Part shown: piece by piece, positions 47,451-57,104 of the stretch
Position numbering within the stretch: the first letter of the stretch is position 1
Layout of the letters: the number at the start of each line of letters is the position of its first letter
Source of the DNA: Ceratopteris richardii
Lineage: Eukaryota; Streptophyta; Polypodiopsida; Polypodiales; Pteridaceae
Assembly: GCA_020310875.1 (NCBI GenBank)
Contig: CM035432.1
Span: 95,985,467 to 96,049,466, forward strand
Direction of reading: 5' to 3'
Length of the DNA: 64,000 bases
The notes under the pieces: model-generated
The model's database searches: none
Told to the model about the DNA's origin: nothing
Seen by the model: the letters and a program-made list of their open reading frames with translations, nothing else
Made by a program: the position numbers and the translations under genes

Positions 47451-47767
47451 TACAGATATTAAATAGCGGCTACCAAGGAGGGTATTTAGTCATATGTCAA
47501 AATTGGAGGATCAAATTGTTCGCGAATATTTTGAAAGATGCATTAATAGTTTTAAAAGATGGGCAGACAAAAAGTGTCCATTCAATTCAAGTTCTTGTTC
47601 TTACCTTATCTAAAGTAAGAATAAAAACCTGCATTGAATGGACACTTTTTGCTCGCCCATCCTTTAAAATTATTTTTCCATCCTTCAAAATCTTCAAGAT
47701 AAATTTTCTCCTCCCATTTTACATGTGGCTTAATACCCTCCTTGGCAACTACTATTTAATATTTGTA
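47451..47767. repeat. 317-bp foldback (hairpin) sequence
   Basis: The first half is the reverse complement of the second over its whole length, by eye at about four of five positions, with almost no loop (centre near 47609). Matching words include CCAAGGAGGGTATT, GATGGGC(A/G) and AAAAAGTGTCCATTCAAT. It could be a foldback MITE or the source of small RNAs. Confidence 0.85.
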
Positions 47768-47994
47768 TAATTAGCAGCACAAGTATTAGGTCGACTAAAA
47801 TAGGAGAAACATCTGTGTCAAGAAGATTCTAAAGGTTGGGTGGACAATTCTAAAGGCCAGATGGACAAAACATCTTCATTCAATACAGGTATGTATAATT
47901 TGACCTTACTCTCATAACATGTGTATGTGTGTATATGTGTGTGTATGTTTATATGTGTGTATGCATTCATGTATATTATGTGTATGTTTATATA

Positions 47995-48137
<143 letters not shown>

Positions 48138-48144
48138 TATATAT

Positions 48145-48558
48145 TTAAATAGATAGAAAATTAAAAATTATACTTAATAGTGTCAAAACAGATACATTAC
48201 TCCATCCAAAACGATTTTGAAGATTGAGAATAAGTAAGCTCGCACTTAGTTGTGTCAAACGACTTCCTTCATATATGTGCTTTAGACATTCCTCTCGAAG
48301 ATATTTCTCATTTTTAGAAATATCAGTGCTTTCACTATCATATTGATACCAATCCTCAATAAAATCTACCATGCCATCATCTTCATCATTGTCACACAAA
48401 ACTTGTACTTTATCGTCTTTTGGATATAGATCTTTCAACCTTGCATATTTCACAGGATTACTTTTGCGTAGCCTCCTCATAGAAGCTTCTGATAAATTAG
48501 GTCTTACAAGCAATTGTGAATGGTGTGGAGGAATATCATCAACATCATACGTTGGAAT
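48145..48558 (-). pseudogene. TNP2 transposase N-terminal exon
   Basis: After a TGTGTAG acceptor at 48559 the minus strand encodes IPTYDVDDIPPHHSQLLVRP, an acidic stretch, then LREECLKHIYEGSRLTQLSA and LLILNLQNRFGWSNVSVLTL. The pattern L-Y-x-G-x-x-x-x-x-L-x-x-x-L-x-L-x-x-x-x-x-x-G-x-S is typical of the N-terminus of TNP2. It lies between the SET region and the TNP2 core, which resumes at 46990 with ERLLSEKFLPSQNILPTSHD. Confidence 0.82.
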
Positions 48559-48689
48559 CTACACATATAAATAAATTTCATTAGTATTCCATAAATGAAT
48601 AAAAATTAAACTTTTAATATAAAATTAAGTATATAAGTTATTAAATATGGATAGAAAATTTTTATTCTCTCTAGCTAAAAGGTTCTCTT

Positions 48690-49372
48690 AGAGGTCTACG
48701 CCATCCATAATTCACTAATAGTTCATCACCCGCATGTAATATAGTAATAGCATTGACAACTATGTATCTTTATAAATCTCTACTCATGTACGGTGATTCA
48801 TGACTATTTTCACGCTCCTCAAATGTGCAATTAGTCCTTGAACTATTGTGGTCTTCCATCAATATATAATCTTTCATTTTCTGCATGTAAAATCCTTCTA
48901 CTAGTAAGGGATGTTGCGTTCAAGCATATTCCAGAAGTACTCATGCTTTGAACATAACATGAAAGTTGATGCCAATCTCCCCATCCATATATAGGACCAC
49001 AAAATGACATAAGAGTGACTTCAGAGTTCGGAGGCACACACAAATCCTCTACAATAAAGAGACCACGACCAGCATTAGTAATAGTGGATGGAGCAATCAT
49101 ATAGTGATTACCCCAAAAGTTGAAAACCTCTCCATCTAAAGGAAGTGGTCCTCTATTCCATCCTCCATATCTTCTTCTATCATATGTTTGTACTAATCAA
49201 CGATCACGAGATGGCAATGGATAATCTCCATCCATTTTAGTCTCTAAACCAGGAGGTAGAGGATTTCTAGAAACCTCTCCTTGTAATTGATGAACAGCAA
49301 GTCCATGACGTGTACGAGGTATATTAAGATTATGAGAAAAATTATCATCATCATCATCATAGAGCAAGTATT
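48690..49372 (-). pseudogene. SET domain inside the CACTA transposase region
   Basis: After a TATACAAG acceptor the minus strand encodes a 100-residue lead (PRTRHGLAVHQLQGE, DRRRYGGWNRGPLPLDGEVF) and then a SET domain. The N-terminal SET motif reads TNAGRGLFIVEDL with G-x-G for S-adenosylmethionine; next come PPNSEVTLMSFCGPIYG and LHAENERLYIDGRPQ. After a change of frame near 48845 the C-terminal motif follows, RYIVVNAITILHAGDELLVN then YGW, where the G-D-E-L-L-x-x-Y-G signature holds the catalytic Tyr. The usual N-H-S-C segment reads TNCTFEERE. Two stops and one frame change are present. SET enzymes methylate lysine, mostly on histones; substrate here is unknown. Confidence 0.78.
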
Positions 49373-49451
49373 CTTGTATATCAACATTAATTTGAATTTG
49401 TATATGGTTTTTAACAAAATAATGACATTAATTTATATAAAAAATACATAC

Positions 49452-49816
49452 CCAAGCATTATCATGTTGACCAGGTGATGGTGCACACTCAAAAATACCA
49501 TACTCTGCCTCATGTTCAATACATTCCAATCGTGGTCTTTGATACGTGCCATAACAAGAGTTACACCAACATATAATATGCTCTTGATAGTAAAATTCGT
49601 CATAATTCCTATCGCACGACACATGTGAAGTCATTGCATGGGTAGGAGGTGGTGGAGTACCCTCTGATTGAGAATCTGCACATAATAAGAAACAAAAATA
49701 TATATAAGTTATGTATCCATAAAATATATTTTAAATTAAATGTTTGATATACTTACAATATATAGTCGTTGCATGATGAGGAGACGGTGGTGGAGTTCCA
49801 TCTGATTGATCATAAT
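49452..49816 (-). pseudogene. 5' exons: GTPPP repeats and Cys/His module
   Basis: Two exons bounded by AG acceptors and GT donors. Exon 49816-49757 encodes YDQSDGTPPPSPHHATTIY; exon 49675-49452 begins with a near-copy, DSQSEGTPPPPTHAMTSHV, and continues with HIICWCNSCYGTYQRPRLEC and EHEAEYGIFE. The Cys/His spacing is reminiscent of the transposase-associated domain at the N-terminus of TNP2 proteins (I-x-C-P-C-x-x-C ... H-x-x-x-x-G). It precedes the SET exon. Confidence 0.6.
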
Positions 49817-50210
49817 CTACAAATAATGGTATTTGATATTAATAATCTAATTATTTACATACACAAGAAATTCACATATACATATTTACACATACACACA
49901 TATTCACATATACACATTTACACATACACACATATTCACATATCCACAAATACACATTATTGTGGGATAAATGCATGTATTTTGTATGAATGAGTGTATA
50001 TGCATGCATGTGTGTGTATGTATATATGTGGATATGTAAATGTGTGTTTATGTTATATGTATGTATATGTGTATATATGTATACATATATGTATGTGTAT
50101 GTTTGCATGTATATGTGTATGTGGGTATGTGTATGTGTATGTGTGTGTATATATGTGTATGTATTCTGATTTTTTTTTCTATTTGAGATTAAATTAACAA
50201 GAGATATTGT

Positions 50211-50885
50211 ATGGTGGAAAAAAATAAGAGGCGACCTAACATACCACCTGAGACATGGCAGTTTTTCGTAGATAGCTACATCTTCAGGAGTCCTTTCCTC
50301 AGCAGAAGGTACACAAATTAATAGTTTATATTTATAATTTTCATATATTTTAGTAATTTTTTACATTTAATTTATGTATTTCTTTTTTCTTAAATAAACA
50401 AGCTGCTTCAAAGAAGAGAGTGGAGTCGGGCCACACATCGCACCTAGGCCAAATGGGCCATAATGGTTTTGTAGCTACATTTGTAAGTATATGTATTATT
50501 GTGAGTATACTTTTTATTTTAGTTAAAATGCAAGCAACTAATCTTTTTTATTTGTTTCCATGTAGTGAAAGGATTATGGCCGATATCCTACGAAACATGA
50601 GATCGAGTATGCTACACATTTTGGATATCGGTGGTTGAGCGAGTATATGCGAGATCATCCGGATGCCTTTGTGAGTATTATTAAATTTTATAACATTATT
50701 TTATTTTTATGAATGGTTTAATTGTTTTACTTATTTTTGTTTTTCATATGTAATACAGGAGTATTATGGAGAGATAGATATGGATGAGGTGGAGAGAGAG
50801 ACACAGGAGGGACGATCTCGATCGTCACAGGGTAATCATGATGATGAGGATCAGGGTGATGATCAGGATGATCATGATGTTGCTC

Positions 50886-50916
<31 letters not shown>

Positions 50917-50935
50917 GGAGGAGGATTCTAGTTGA
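50211..50935 (+). CDS. TNPA-like accessory protein gene, four exons
   Basis: Exon 1 (50211-50308) encodes MVEKNKRRPNIPPETWQFFV; exon 2 (about 50401-50481) SKKRVESGHTSHLGQMGHNG; exon 3 (about 50566-50669) KDYGRYPTKHEIEYATHFGY and WLSEYMRDHPDAF; exon 4 (50760-50935) EYYGEIDMDEVERETQEGRS and an Asp-rich tail ending at TGA 50933. Donors are GT and acceptors AG, though the exon 1-2 phase does not match as drawn. The second exon resembles the K-x-x-x-x-S-x-x-H-x-x-G segment of plant En/Spm accessory transposases, which bind subterminal repeats. It faces away from the TNP2 gene. Confidence 0.6.
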
Positions 50936-50964
50936 TCATGACATTGGATTATATGTATTTACAT

Positions 50965-50969
<5 letters not shown>

Positions 50970-51011
<42 letters not shown>
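50970..51011. repeat. (AT)n microsatellite
   Basis: About 20 AT units downstream of the plus-strand gene. Confidence 0.95.
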
Positions 51012-51015
<4 letters not shown>

Positions 51016-51149
51016 CTATATATTTTTCATTTCAGTTATGTTTTGAATTGTCTGTATGGTATTAAGTAATGAAGAGTTTTGTTCTATTGATTGTTATTAT
51101 TGTTTATATTAAGCATGTGTTTTAATACTTTAATTATATAATTCATTTA

Positions 51150-51560
51150 TATGTGTGTATGTAAGTGTATATGTATGTGTGTGTATATGTATGTATGTGC
51201 ATGTGTATGTGTGTGTATATGTATGTATGTGCATGTGCATGTGTAAGTGTATATGTGTGTATGAGTATGTGCATGTGTATGTGTATGTGTGTGTATATGT
51301 ATGTGCATGTATATGTGTAACTCTATGTGTATATGTGTGTATGTGCATGTATATGTGTATATGTCGGTATGTGCATGTGTGTGTGCATGTGTACATGTGT
51401 GTGTATGTATGTGCATATATATGTGTATATATGTGTATAATGTATGTATATGCATGTGTATATGTATGAAACATGCATGTCTATGTGGATGCATTTCCAT
51501 TTGCATCCATGTACATGCATGTGAATGTGCATGCATGTGGATGTGCATATACATGTATTT
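51150..51560. repeat. TGTATGTG-rich microsatellite
   Basis: Variable GTGTATGTGTATATGTATGT sequence. The complement resembles the CA-rich satellite at the other end of the CACTA element, which would put related repeats in inverted position. Confidence 0.85.
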
Positions 51561-51583
51561 ATGTATATGTTAATGTGTGTATG

Positions 51584-51689
<106 letters not shown>

Positions 51690-51934
51690 ATAATGCATGC
51701 ATGTAAGTCTTTTTATGTGGTTGTAGAAATGTTTGTGCATATGCATGTGTATATGTGTGTATGTCTAAGTGTATGTGCACATGTATCTGTGTGTATATAT
51801 GTGCGTGTATGTGCATGTGTATATGTGTATATGTGTGAAAGTGCATCTTCATCATGTATAAGTGTATAAGTGTATATCACTAAGTGTGAATAACACAATT
51901 CCAATTATATACAAAGAATAGAAATTGTACTTAC

Positions 51935-51994
51935 AATAGTTAGCCATACTTTTTGCTTGATTAGCTTCTTGAATAACTTGCAATAAAGAGAGAA

Positions 51995-52035
<41 letters not shown>

Positions 52036-52200
52036 AAGAGAGAAATATGTAGAAAGAGAGAAACAGAGATAGAGAGAGACAATAAGAGAGAGATTAGGCA
52101 AAACAACAATTCTGCATATACTTGTTTCAGCTCATAAGCGCAGCGCAATTGTGAACGTTGGAGAGCTCTTCGATCAGATGCGTGAAAATGCCGATCAAAG
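51935..52200 (-). other. candidate first exons of the minus-strand CACTA gene
   Basis: Two short open pieces carry good splice signals: one ends at 52122 (ASDRRALQRSQLRCAYELKQ then GTATAT), the other spans 51976-51935 (VIQEANQAKSMANY between TGCAAG and GTAAGT). A GA/CT-rich run (about 51998-52030) lies between. If joined to the exons at 49.8 kb, the plus-strand gene at 50.2 kb would sit inside an intron. Weak support. Confidence 0.3.
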
Positions 52201-52283
52201 AGCCTTCAATGTTTTACTTTTTTTCCATCAATAGACCATCGTGTAAACAATGGTAACACATCGTAAAAACCACTGGAATCGGT

Positions 52284-52420
52284 ATTGCATAAGCGACATT
52301 TTTTAGTGTCGCTTATGCAACGCAAAAAGCGTCGCTTAAGCGACACAAAAAGCTTCGGTTATGCGATGCTATTTAAAAATGTCACGTTAGCAACGCTCTA
52401 TGCAAGTGTCGCACACCCCG
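52284..52420. repeat. right subterminal repeats
   Basis: ATTGCATAAGCGAC (52284), TGTCGCTTATGCAACGC (52307), GCGTCGCTTAAGCGAC (52329) and CGGTTATGCGATGC (52356) are variants of the motif seen at 33377-33562. Their presence at both ends supports one CACTA element. Confidence 0.82.
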
Positions 52421-52449
52421 TTGCACCACACGTCGGCTATCCCTAGATT

Positions 52450-53000
52450 CTAAACCAATTTCAAAGATAGAAAACAATGGGTACTACCTGAATCGATCAA
52501 AAATCTGATTTTATGCGTAGAAATCATACTCGGAATCGTGATTACAAAAGCCTTTGGGAAAGAACTAACCACCATGCAACGTAAAGTAGAGTCAAGGCAC
52601 TTACCTCCATCATGTGCTTCCTCAATAATTGTACCCTCCTCGATGATGTTTATTGCTTTTGATTGTGCGGGTCGAAAGACTGCCTTATTCGGGCACTCAT
52701 ATGTCCGATGCCCATGCTCCCCGCAATGAAAACATAGACCAAGTCTTTTCGCCCTCTCAATAAAATTAGGGTCTTGTTGCCACTCGATTGATTGACGCCT
52801 CCTTTGATTTTCCATCTCTGCAAGATTCTTGCCCTGGTTATTTGAAGATGGAGTCTTCTTTGAATTGTTCATGTCCATTGCAACAGGCCTTTGTGGCCTA
52901 TGTGCCGTTGCAATGAATAAGCTTCTATTTGCCTTTAGTGAATTGAATTTCTCCATCTTCTCAAAGTTCTCGGCCATCGCAACAACATCAAGAAAATCAA
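52450..53000 (-). pseudogene. gypsy gag zinc knuckle and protease
   Basis: The minus-strand frame (start near 52977) contains a Lys/Arg/Gln-rich stretch, the perfect zinc knuckle CFHCGEHGHRTYEC (C-x2-C-x4-H-x4-C), and protease sequence ending KIRFLIDSGSTHCFLSLKLV with the D-S-G triad, then a TAG. A few more codons (NLGI) follow before the CACTA end. The RT that should come next lies at 33310, on the other side of the CACTA. Confidence 0.9.
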
Positions 53001-53009
53001 TGCATCCAG

Positions 53010-53717
53010 ATCCCTTGACTTGATAATGAAGTTCCTCATGAAGCCCTTGAATAGATTTACTCTTTAGAGCGTTTCCACTAACCTCTAGTGCATATTTATG
53101 AAGATGCAGGAACTTCTCTTTGTACTCATCAACAAATAAACTATGCTTATCACTTTCATGTTGTCAAAAATTGCAGAAATCCATCTTGTTCTCTGTATGG
53201 TAGTGTGGAGAACAATAGAGTTTTTCAGCTTGTTCTCTTCATTCCTTCCATAGAACTGGACAAGAACAGTTTGAGTTTGTATATATGACTTCCACCATAG
53301 CTTCCCAATTTTTGCCTTGGACTCTTCACTAAATTTTCAAAGATCAAAGAAATCCTCTAGTTCTTCAATCCATGCCTCAAGATCTTCACCACTCTTCTTC
53401 TCACCATCAAAATCATTCAACTTTTCCTTCTTGAAGAGTTGGTTAAGGGCAAACTCACCTGATTCCATATATTCGTAATTACGTTTTTCTTTTTCGTGAG
53501 GTACACTAGATGTTCCCGCACATTCACCTACTTCATCGTTCAGCTCCACAAACAAATTTGTTGCTCCTTTCAGTTGCTTTCTGCCTCGTTCTTTGCGCAA
53601 TTCTCCAAGAAGCTTTTGAATAAGCTCCTCTTGTTCATGAATCTTTTGTGTTAGACCTTCCATCATTCCTGAGGATTGATTATGCTCTAATATCACTTGT
53701 AGTGTTTTCTCAATCAC
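53010..53717 (-). pseudogene. gypsy gag N-terminal part, broken
   Basis: The frame starts at 53717 with IEKTLQVILEHNQSS, a coiled-coil-like Gln/Glu/Lys stretch (LIQKLLGELRKERGRKQ) and FKKEKLNDFDGEKKSGEDLE then AWIEELEDFFDL. The last segment corresponds to the start of the retrotransposon gag domain. A stop at 53337 and more stops below disrupt the gag core; the remaining part, for example QTVLVQFYG, is still recognisable. Confidence 0.75.
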
Positions 53718-53954
53718 AATCTATCCCCAATCACAATCGTTCCATCACTCAAAAATGGAAAGAAGAACACAGAGATTGCGTAAGGTAAGAAAAAAACATG
53801 ATCTGGAAGAGTAGAAACAAATATGACACACAGAAGGAAGAATTTTCATATTATAGATGTGAATCAATGGTTACAATAGCTTTGGACAATAGCTTCTTGA
53901 CGAAGCCTCTACCTCCCGACCACCCCGAAGCTATCACAATCGCATTCACACTCG

Positions 53955-53966
53955 CACTCTCAATCA

Positions 53967-54004
<38 letters not shown>

Positions 54005-54006
54005 AT
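53955..54006. repeat. (CTCTCA)n microsatellite
   Basis: Repeats of ACTCTC in the leader between the 5' LTR and gag of the gypsy element. Confidence 0.9.
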
Positions 54007-54189
54007 CATGAGGTAATTCTCAAATTTCTGTGCATCCCTGTGTTGATGCGCAGGTCTCCCTATATGAGAGTTTGATCGCTACCCTCCCAAAGAAGTGTGC
54101 GATCCACCAAATTTAGAAAAAGTCCAGTTTCTCCAAAACTTTTGCAAAAATTCATGCAATCGTAGTGTAATTTCTTTCTTTAGCATACT

Positions 54190-54836
54190 TGTCAAAAATA
54201 GGAGAAAAACACCAAAAAGACATATCCAAAAATATCCATAATTAGACATGGTGACACGTGAGCATTAGAATCACGGATTCAAATAGAATTAGATAAGCCC
54301 TCGTTTTTTTTAAATGTTGGAATATGGCACTTTTCAAAGCCCTCTAATTCAAAAATGGTGAGGAATTAGCTTAAGCTTGTGAGAGACACTTTTATTCAAT
54401 TTTGCAATCTGCACGATAGTGTTAGAGACGTTCGAGGTCCAAATCCACCTCCAAATGCCACTTTTGAGCCCTACAAATTTCAAAATTCTAGAGAGAGTAA
54501 AATCAAGGCATTTTCTTACAATGAACTAAATGTAGGACCCTCAATGAGGTACTTAAAACATCATTCACAAAAATTTCACACAAGCACTTTTATTCTCTTA
54601 TGCTTGCTCTACCTTTCTCTCATACAAAGTTTTCCATAATTCTTTCATCTTCACCTTCAAAATTCCACTAGATAACATGATGCAAATAAGGTCTAGAGAA
54701 AGAATATGAAACTTGTCAACCCAAAATTTTTCCTACATGCATAAAATGAACTAATTATCCATTCTAAGCATTATCACCACAATGAAATTCAAAAAGTTCA
54801 AAATGAATTATTTCACTAGAAAAGAGGCCTATTACA
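54190..54836 (-). repeat. gypsy 5' LTR
   Basis: Partner of 29937-30585, same orientation, about 647 bp. On the minus strand it starts TGTAATAGGCC at 54836. Confidence 0.88.
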
Positions 54837-54841
54837 CTACT

Positions 54842-55323
54842 GTAGGTATAAAAATATTTTTATTGACATTCATGATGCACATGTATGGCGCGATCTAGAA
54901 GCTTGGAGGGATTCTCATTTAGAGCATGTTTTGGATGCTAATGATCCTTATGGAGAGAATGCTTTTGCTAACCATATAGATATAGATGTGGAGCACACTT
55001 TGAATGATCACTTGGACTCTTTAGAGAATTAAACGGGTGATGATGTAGAACATTTTGATGACGCTAAATTAATGCTTATTCATTAAATTGACCTGAGTGT
55101 TGATATTGCACTTTTAGCTCATGTCGAGCATGTTGGTAGAGTTAGTGTGATAGAAAAAAATAGTTCTTATGATACATAGTTTGTGGTAGAGCTCGATAGC
55201 CCTCACGATGTGCAACTAGAAACATCTTTGATTGATAGGATGGTTTATTTGAATATTGAGGAGTTAGTATATTTGCACTCCTTCTTGCATTCCCTCATGA
55301 TAGACATTGATTGGGATATATGA
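54842..55323 (+). pseudogene. unrecognised degenerate ORF
   Basis: Reading from 54842 one frame stays coding-like for about 160 codons with only four stops: IFIDIHDAHVWRDLEAWRDS, ANHIDIDVEHTLNDHLDSLE, VELDSPHDVQLETSLIDRMV. The product would be acidic and rich in Asp, His and Leu. I recognise no family. It may be an extra ORF or gag-pol linker of an old retroelement interrupted by the gypsy insertion at 29937-54836. Confidence 0.35.
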
Positions 55324-55399
55324 GGACATGTTGGTCTTAGTAATGGTGCACTCGATCCCTAGGATACAAGTAGGGCTTATGTTCTTACCTTAGGGAGAG

Positions 55400-55767
55400 T
55401 AGCATAAGTTCCATGAGCATTCATGAGTCTCATCTATGAGTTATTATGTCTGAGACTGGACGTTGTAGTTTCTATAGGAGAATTTTCACTTGGACTTTTC
55501 AATCATTTGATGATTGACATATGCATAGAGTGATTGGGATCTTTGCAAGAACTTCATTACTTCTTGCATCAATCATATATGAACTTGACTTCTATTGATA
55601 TGTATCAAGAAAAAATAGAAGTGCATGGGTACACCTTATTTGAGGTAGTTGGTGTAGGATTATTGGTATGGGTTGAGATCAAGACTCTTCCTATACATAA
55701 TTGTATACTCCTACATCATTCTTTGTATGTGTTTCCACTCATGGGCATGTAACCATAATCTATTATG
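55400..55767 (+). repeat. possible LTR end
   Basis: Non-coding stretch placed just upstream of a primer-binding-like site at 55768. I found no second copy, so its start is not known. Confidence 0.35.
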
Positions 55768-55780
55768 TGGTTTCAAAGCT
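55768..55780 (+). promoter_or_regulatory. primer-binding-like site
   Basis: TGGTTTCAAAGCT, two mismatches from TGGTATCAGAGCT. A retroelement leader starting here is plausible. Confidence 0.4.
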
Positions 55781-55959
55781 CTCACACAAGTGTATGCATA
55801 TGCCTTCTCCTCTTTCTCCCTCCATCTCCTCCTTGCTCTTTTTTTCCAGCCCACCAAAAGGCCTTCACTCAAGGGAACAAGAGAATTTGATCTAGATCAG
55901 ATCCATTAAATCTATTGATCTAGATCTTCTCTGAGCTTGGAGGAAGGATGTAGATTATT

Positions 55960-56270
55960 TCCATGCCATCTTATGAGTGTAAAGGATTATGTGCTTACTC
56001 TAATGCAAGATACCACTAAAGCAGATGAAGCTTGGGGCATATTAGATCTTATGTTTCAAGCAAGGTGATCATGTTTCAACCAAGGTCTTATGAGCCCAAC
56101 AGCCACGTCACTCAAGAAGTAGGACTCTTCAACTCTACGGATTCATGGAATAATGACTATAAAGCCTGATAAGATGAGAGACATTCCCACCCATTTCTAT
56201 AGAAACTTGCCTTCTACAGAGCCTCCCTTTGTGACTTGGCAAGAGGGAAGAGTGCAAGCTTGAAAATGTA
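55960..56270 (+). pseudogene. possible copia gag fragment
   Basis: One frame encodes LTLMQDTTKADEAWGILDLM, similar to the A-x-E-A-W-x-x-L segment of copia gag, and further on IKPDKMRDIPTHFYRNLPST. It follows a primer-binding-like site. Evidence is thin and stops are frequent. Confidence 0.3.
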
Positions 56271-56279
56271 CACAAATAT

Positions 56280-57100
56280 ATGGCTAATGACATGTAAAAT
56301 AGGCTCCTTGCCCCATTTCTTGGCAAACATCTTCTTGATGCTTTGCGTGGTGTCACAAGGTGTAGGTGTTCTAGCAAGGATGGTTTTTACCCACTTCCTT
56401 TATTCATTATTGGAGATTCTAGTCAATGGGATAAGACTTGCCTTTAAGTTTTGGTACATTTGGCAAGCATAAATGCTTGACCAAATAAAAAGGACTTCTC
56501 ACCTATTCACTTTGATCACGTATGAAGTAGAGATGAAACACCCCTTCTAAAACTCATGGACTTTATGGACTTTATCTCATTGGTAAAAGTAAAAGAGCAT
56601 AAGCTGAAGGAATCTCCCTTTATTAGAAGCCAAAGCTCATGAATAATTAGTGGTTCGAATCAAGTCAATCAACACCTAAACTATAGGTACACTTTTAGGT
56701 GGAAGAAATTCAAAATTTCAAACTCACTTTATGAGTATAAATGGAAGTGACCTTTAGTCGTGGGATATGACATAGAAGGGAGAGTCATTGAGCATCATGT
56801 TTCAGCATACACTTATCTCACATATGTATGATTAAGTCCACTTCATCTCCTTTGTATCATACATTCATTAGCATATAGGATTTGAGTCATTAGTTAAAGC
56901 TAATGTCTATCTATTGTTCTCTATTGCTATCTCACCATTTTAGTAATTTTGTTTGATTGCGTCCTCTGCTTATACTCAATCATTTGACTTGCATTAACTT
57001 GAGATAGGTAGCATGATCATTCTAGTTGCAACATATCAATCTTCATTACATTTGGATGATTAGATCTCAAGATATGATCCCTAGAAGCTACCTATGGCTG
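56280..57100. other. no recognisable gene
   Basis: AT-rich sequence with no coding motif. It separates a plus-strand retroelement leader from the minus-strand copia remnant. Confidence 0.4.
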
Positions 57101-57104
57101 CATA

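Noticed and set aside
50784..51065. Met/Arg-rich frame with a Met run
   Set aside because: Other-frame reading of the GAT repeat that encodes the Asp tail of the plus-strand gene.
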